Shown here: piece after piece, positions 62,201 to 64,000 of the stretch
How the letters are laid out: each line of letters starts with the position of its first letter
How positions within the stretch are numbered: position 1 is the first letter of the stretch
Assembly (NCBI RefSeq): GCF_000002985.6
Contig: NC_003283.11
Span: forward strand, 4,960,001 to 5,024,000
DNA from: Caenorhabditis elegans
Taxonomy: Eukaryota > Nematoda > Chromadorea > Rhabditida > Rhabditidae
Length of the DNA stretch: 64,000 nt
Direction: 5' to 3'
The notes under the pieces: generated by a model
What the model saw: the letters and a program-made list of their open reading frames with translations, nothing else
What the model was told of the DNA's origin: nothing
Database searches by the model: none
Program-made: the position numbers and the translations under genes

Positions 62201-62289
62201 TTGCCATGTTCGTCATTCCTAACTTGGGTCCACTCTTGATGATGCTCGAAAAGTTGATCGATTCGAATGGATACAGCTCATCACACTGA
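59240..62289 (+). CDS. SRR/gustatory-receptor-like 7TM receptor D
   Basis: Six exons: 59240-59300, 60610-60658, 60715-60792, 61052-61402, 61557-61728 and 61780-62289, giving 406 residues. Exon 1 is preceded by GTTTTCAG at 59216-59223, a likely trans-splice acceptor, and is joined by a 1.3-kb intron. An alternative start is the ATG at 60573, which reads straight into exon 2 without splicing. The donor of exon 5 is GTTGGT, chosen because it alone keeps frame with DPTVIADFSYRQ. Family marks: LTGLDCT, CVMGWTAN, ETEYFNKELQKASEDKK, NETNEFLQSYAKVAPLF, ILMESEDFE, YRLMVDRSLK and VIPNLGPLL. It lacks the intron that splits the corresponding part of copies A to C. AATAAA lies at 62345-62350. Confidence 0.75.
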
Positions 62290-62496
62290 TCTTTTTTGTA
62301 AAAACATTTATTCAATTTGTCATAATACAATTGGAAAAACATACAATAAAGCTTTAAAACTTTTTTAAAAAACCCATACCTCGAAGTGCACTGAGCCACT
62401 TTTTCTGGTTTCTGACTCGATCTTGTGTCTTCTAAATTTTGATATAAAGTTTAAAAACTGTGTAAGCTTGTTTCATAAAAGAAAAAAATCGCTTCA

Positions 62497-62935
62497 TATG
62501 ATTTTGCAGTACTTTTGAATTTTTGAAAATAACAGCTTTTGGTTAAATTCTGAATTTTTAAAAATAATCTTCCGTACAAGCTAGCATAATTTGCTTAGTA
62601 TTTTCTGGTATATTTGATCATGCTGAACAGTTTTATGGAAGAAAAAAGAATTGCTCCATATGATTTTGCCGTACTTTTGAATTTTTGAAAATAACAGCTT
62701 TTGGTTAAATTCTGAATTTTTAAAAATAATCTTCCGTACAAGCTAGCATAATTTGCTTGGTATTTTCTGGTATATTTGATCATGCTGAACAGTTTTATGG
62801 AAGAAAAAAATCGCTCCATATGATTTTGTAGTACTTTTGAATTTTTTGAAAACAACAGCTTTTGATTAAATTCTGCAATTTTTAAGATAATTTTCCGTAC
62901 AAGCTAGCGTAACTTGCTTGGTATTTTCTGGTATA
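62497..62935. repeat. Tandem repeat of about 160 bp, three copies
   Basis: Units start at CATATGATTTTG (about 62497, 62657 and 62818) and contain CTTCCGTACAAGCTAGC, TATTTTCTGGTATA and CATGCTGAACAGTTTTATGG. Two older copies occur at 30736-31050. The array runs directly into a Helitron fragment. Confidence 0.75.
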
Positions 62936-63245
62936 CGGGAAATTCAAACTTTATGAGAAAATTTTTCGGCGGGACATTTGAATTTTCTGAAAGAAATGTA
63001 CAATTCTAATGTGTCCAGAACTTTTTTTCTAGAACCTTCTGAAAAATTCGAGCAAATTCTTGAATTATCTTCTCGAAAGTTCAAGAACTTAGTTTTAATA
63101 TTGGTAACTTAGTTATAATATTTATTTTGCTCGAATACTTCTGACAAAATTGTGAAAAACGTTCCATCTGATGAGAAAGGCGTAGAAATTTTAGAGTTTA
63201 ATTTTAATTTTGAGGATGCCTGGCAGATCACGCGTTTTAGCGCCT
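62936..63245 (+). mobile_element. Truncated Helitron 3' fragment
   Basis: It is homologous to the 3' part of Helitron 2 (reverse complement of about 48530-48720 and minisatellite-like GGGAAATTCAAA at its start). It shares ACGTTCCATCTG, CTCGAATA, the TTCTAGAA-rich part and a decayed terminal hairpin near 63228. The final CTGG is missing. It is an older copy of the same family. Confidence 0.65.
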
Positions 63246-63774
63246 GCGTATTTTTATAATTTATATTTTTTTCCTATTTTTCTCTTATTTTCACGTTCAA
63301 ATAAACGTATGTATTAAAAAATAAAATAAAATAATGTCCAATTATACAAACTTCGCTCAAGGAAAAAATGAAAATTTTCAAAAGTTGCCGCGCAGTTTTT
63401 CATTTGAAATATATTTTCTAATTGAACTTGGTGAATCGAAAACATGAAGAAATCCCCTAATTAGGTTTTTATACTAGTTTCTCAATTTTCCGCGCGCTGA
63501 ACCAATATTGCGTCATCGACTGACTGGGTGTAGCAGGCGTGTAGCAGGCGTCATCGACTGACTGGGTGTAGCAGGTTTTCCGCGCGCTGAACCAATATTG
63601 CGTCATCGACTGACTGGGTGTCAAGGCCTGAAACCGCGCCTGCCTGCCTGCCGATAAATCATAACGACAGTTGGGAGCATTAGTACAAATTAATGAAATC
63701 ATTATCAAACATAAAAATAAATTTATAACAATACAACCATAAATACAAACAATATTCACATTTCTCCAGTAACT
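63246..63774. other. Intergenic region with a small tandem duplication
   Basis: A 46-bp unit with CGCGCGCTGAACCAATATTG and CGTCATCGACTGACTGGGTG occurs at 63486-63531 and 63576-63621, with a partial third copy between. An AGGC-rich tract follows. It is the 3' flank of the acyltransferase gene. Confidence 0.6.
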
Positions 63775-64000
63775 TTAAACATTTTTCGACACATTATTAT
63801 TGCTTGGCTCATCGTCGAACAAATCGGCAAGTGTATGAATTGCTTCACGCAAATGTTGACCAAACCTATCAGAATCAGTTGCTGGAGATGAGTGGTAGGA
63901 AGTGATGTGAACCATTATCGCTCGATTTCCTGCAAACCGATAGCAAATTCCATATCCATCTTGGGCAACTGCGCCGAAGGATGCTCCGAGCATAATGTTG
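63775..64000 (-). CDS. Carnitine/choline acyltransferase, C-terminal part
   Basis: Partial: the window holds the last 75 codons, and the rest lies beyond the right edge. The segment GASFGAVAQDGYGICYRF is the C-terminal signature of carnitine palmitoyl-/acetyltransferases, where Ser-Phe-Gly and the DGYG turn line the carnitine pocket. It is followed by HITSYHSS and a helix (FGQHLREAIHTLADLF). These enzymes move acyl groups between CoA and carnitine. The acidic, Asn-rich tail is short. Given the suspected location it may be cpt-4, but I could not verify this and give no symbol. Confidence 0.85.
   Translation of the reverse strand, partial: NIMLGASFGAVAQDGYGICYRFAGNRAIMVHITSYHSSPATDSDRFGQHLREAIHTLADLFDDEPSNNNVSKNV

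Noticed and set aside
62595-62855. 86-codon minus-strand frame with an internal peptide repeat
   Set aside because: Produced by the 160-bp tandem repeat.

Overview
The window is nematode DNA and almost certainly Caenorhabditis elegans. It is AT-rich, with short introns bounded by GTAAGT-type donors and TTTTCAG acceptors. It carries nematode-specific chemoreceptor families, palindromic MITEs and minisatellite-bearing Helitrons. The combination of two NCLX-type exchangers, a UGT, SRR-like receptors and a carnitine acyltransferase fits my recollection of chromosome V around cosmids C13D9/K11D12. That placement is from memory and was not checked.

Layout. (1) 90-2994, minus: a RING/B-box protein with a coiled coil and a Q/P/M-rich tail. 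(2) 3100-10070: a long gene-poor stretch with a palindromic MITE and an interstitial telomere-like tract. (3) 10068-10919, minus: remains of an STR-superfamily chemoreceptor. (4) 11770-23191, minus: five tandem, intact SRSX-like chemoreceptors with nearly invariant exon sizes. A plus-strand gene for an unrecognised 564-residue acidic-tailed protein lies between the second and third. (5) 23910-35214, minus: two ten-exon paralogous mitochondrial-type Na+/Ca2+ (cation/Ca2+) exchangers, with the decayed 3' exons of a third copy between them. (6) 37048-40558, minus: a UDP-glucuronosyltransferase whose last intron holds a rearranged copy of its own last exon. (7) 41686-62289, plus: four paralogous seven-transmembrane receptors of an SRR/gustatory-receptor-like type. 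The second is broken by a Helitron and has another Helitron directly upstream. (8) 63775-64000, minus: the C-terminus of a carnitine/choline acyltransferase that runs off the right edge.

The most striking structure is at 44.06-50.79 kb. Two non-autonomous Helitrons of one family lie in opposite orientation. Each has a 5' TC, a subterminal hairpin, a 3' CTGG and insertion between A and T, and both are filled with minisatellites of 122, 15 and 35 bp. One sits 148 bp upstream of a receptor gene. The other sits inside exon 3 of that gene. Removing the second element on paper gives an exon of exactly the paralogue's length, 321 nt, which fixes its boundaries to the base.

Gene models were built by hand from splice signals, frame continuity and paralogue comparison. 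All multi-exon coordinates are predictions without transcript evidence. No operon structure was established.
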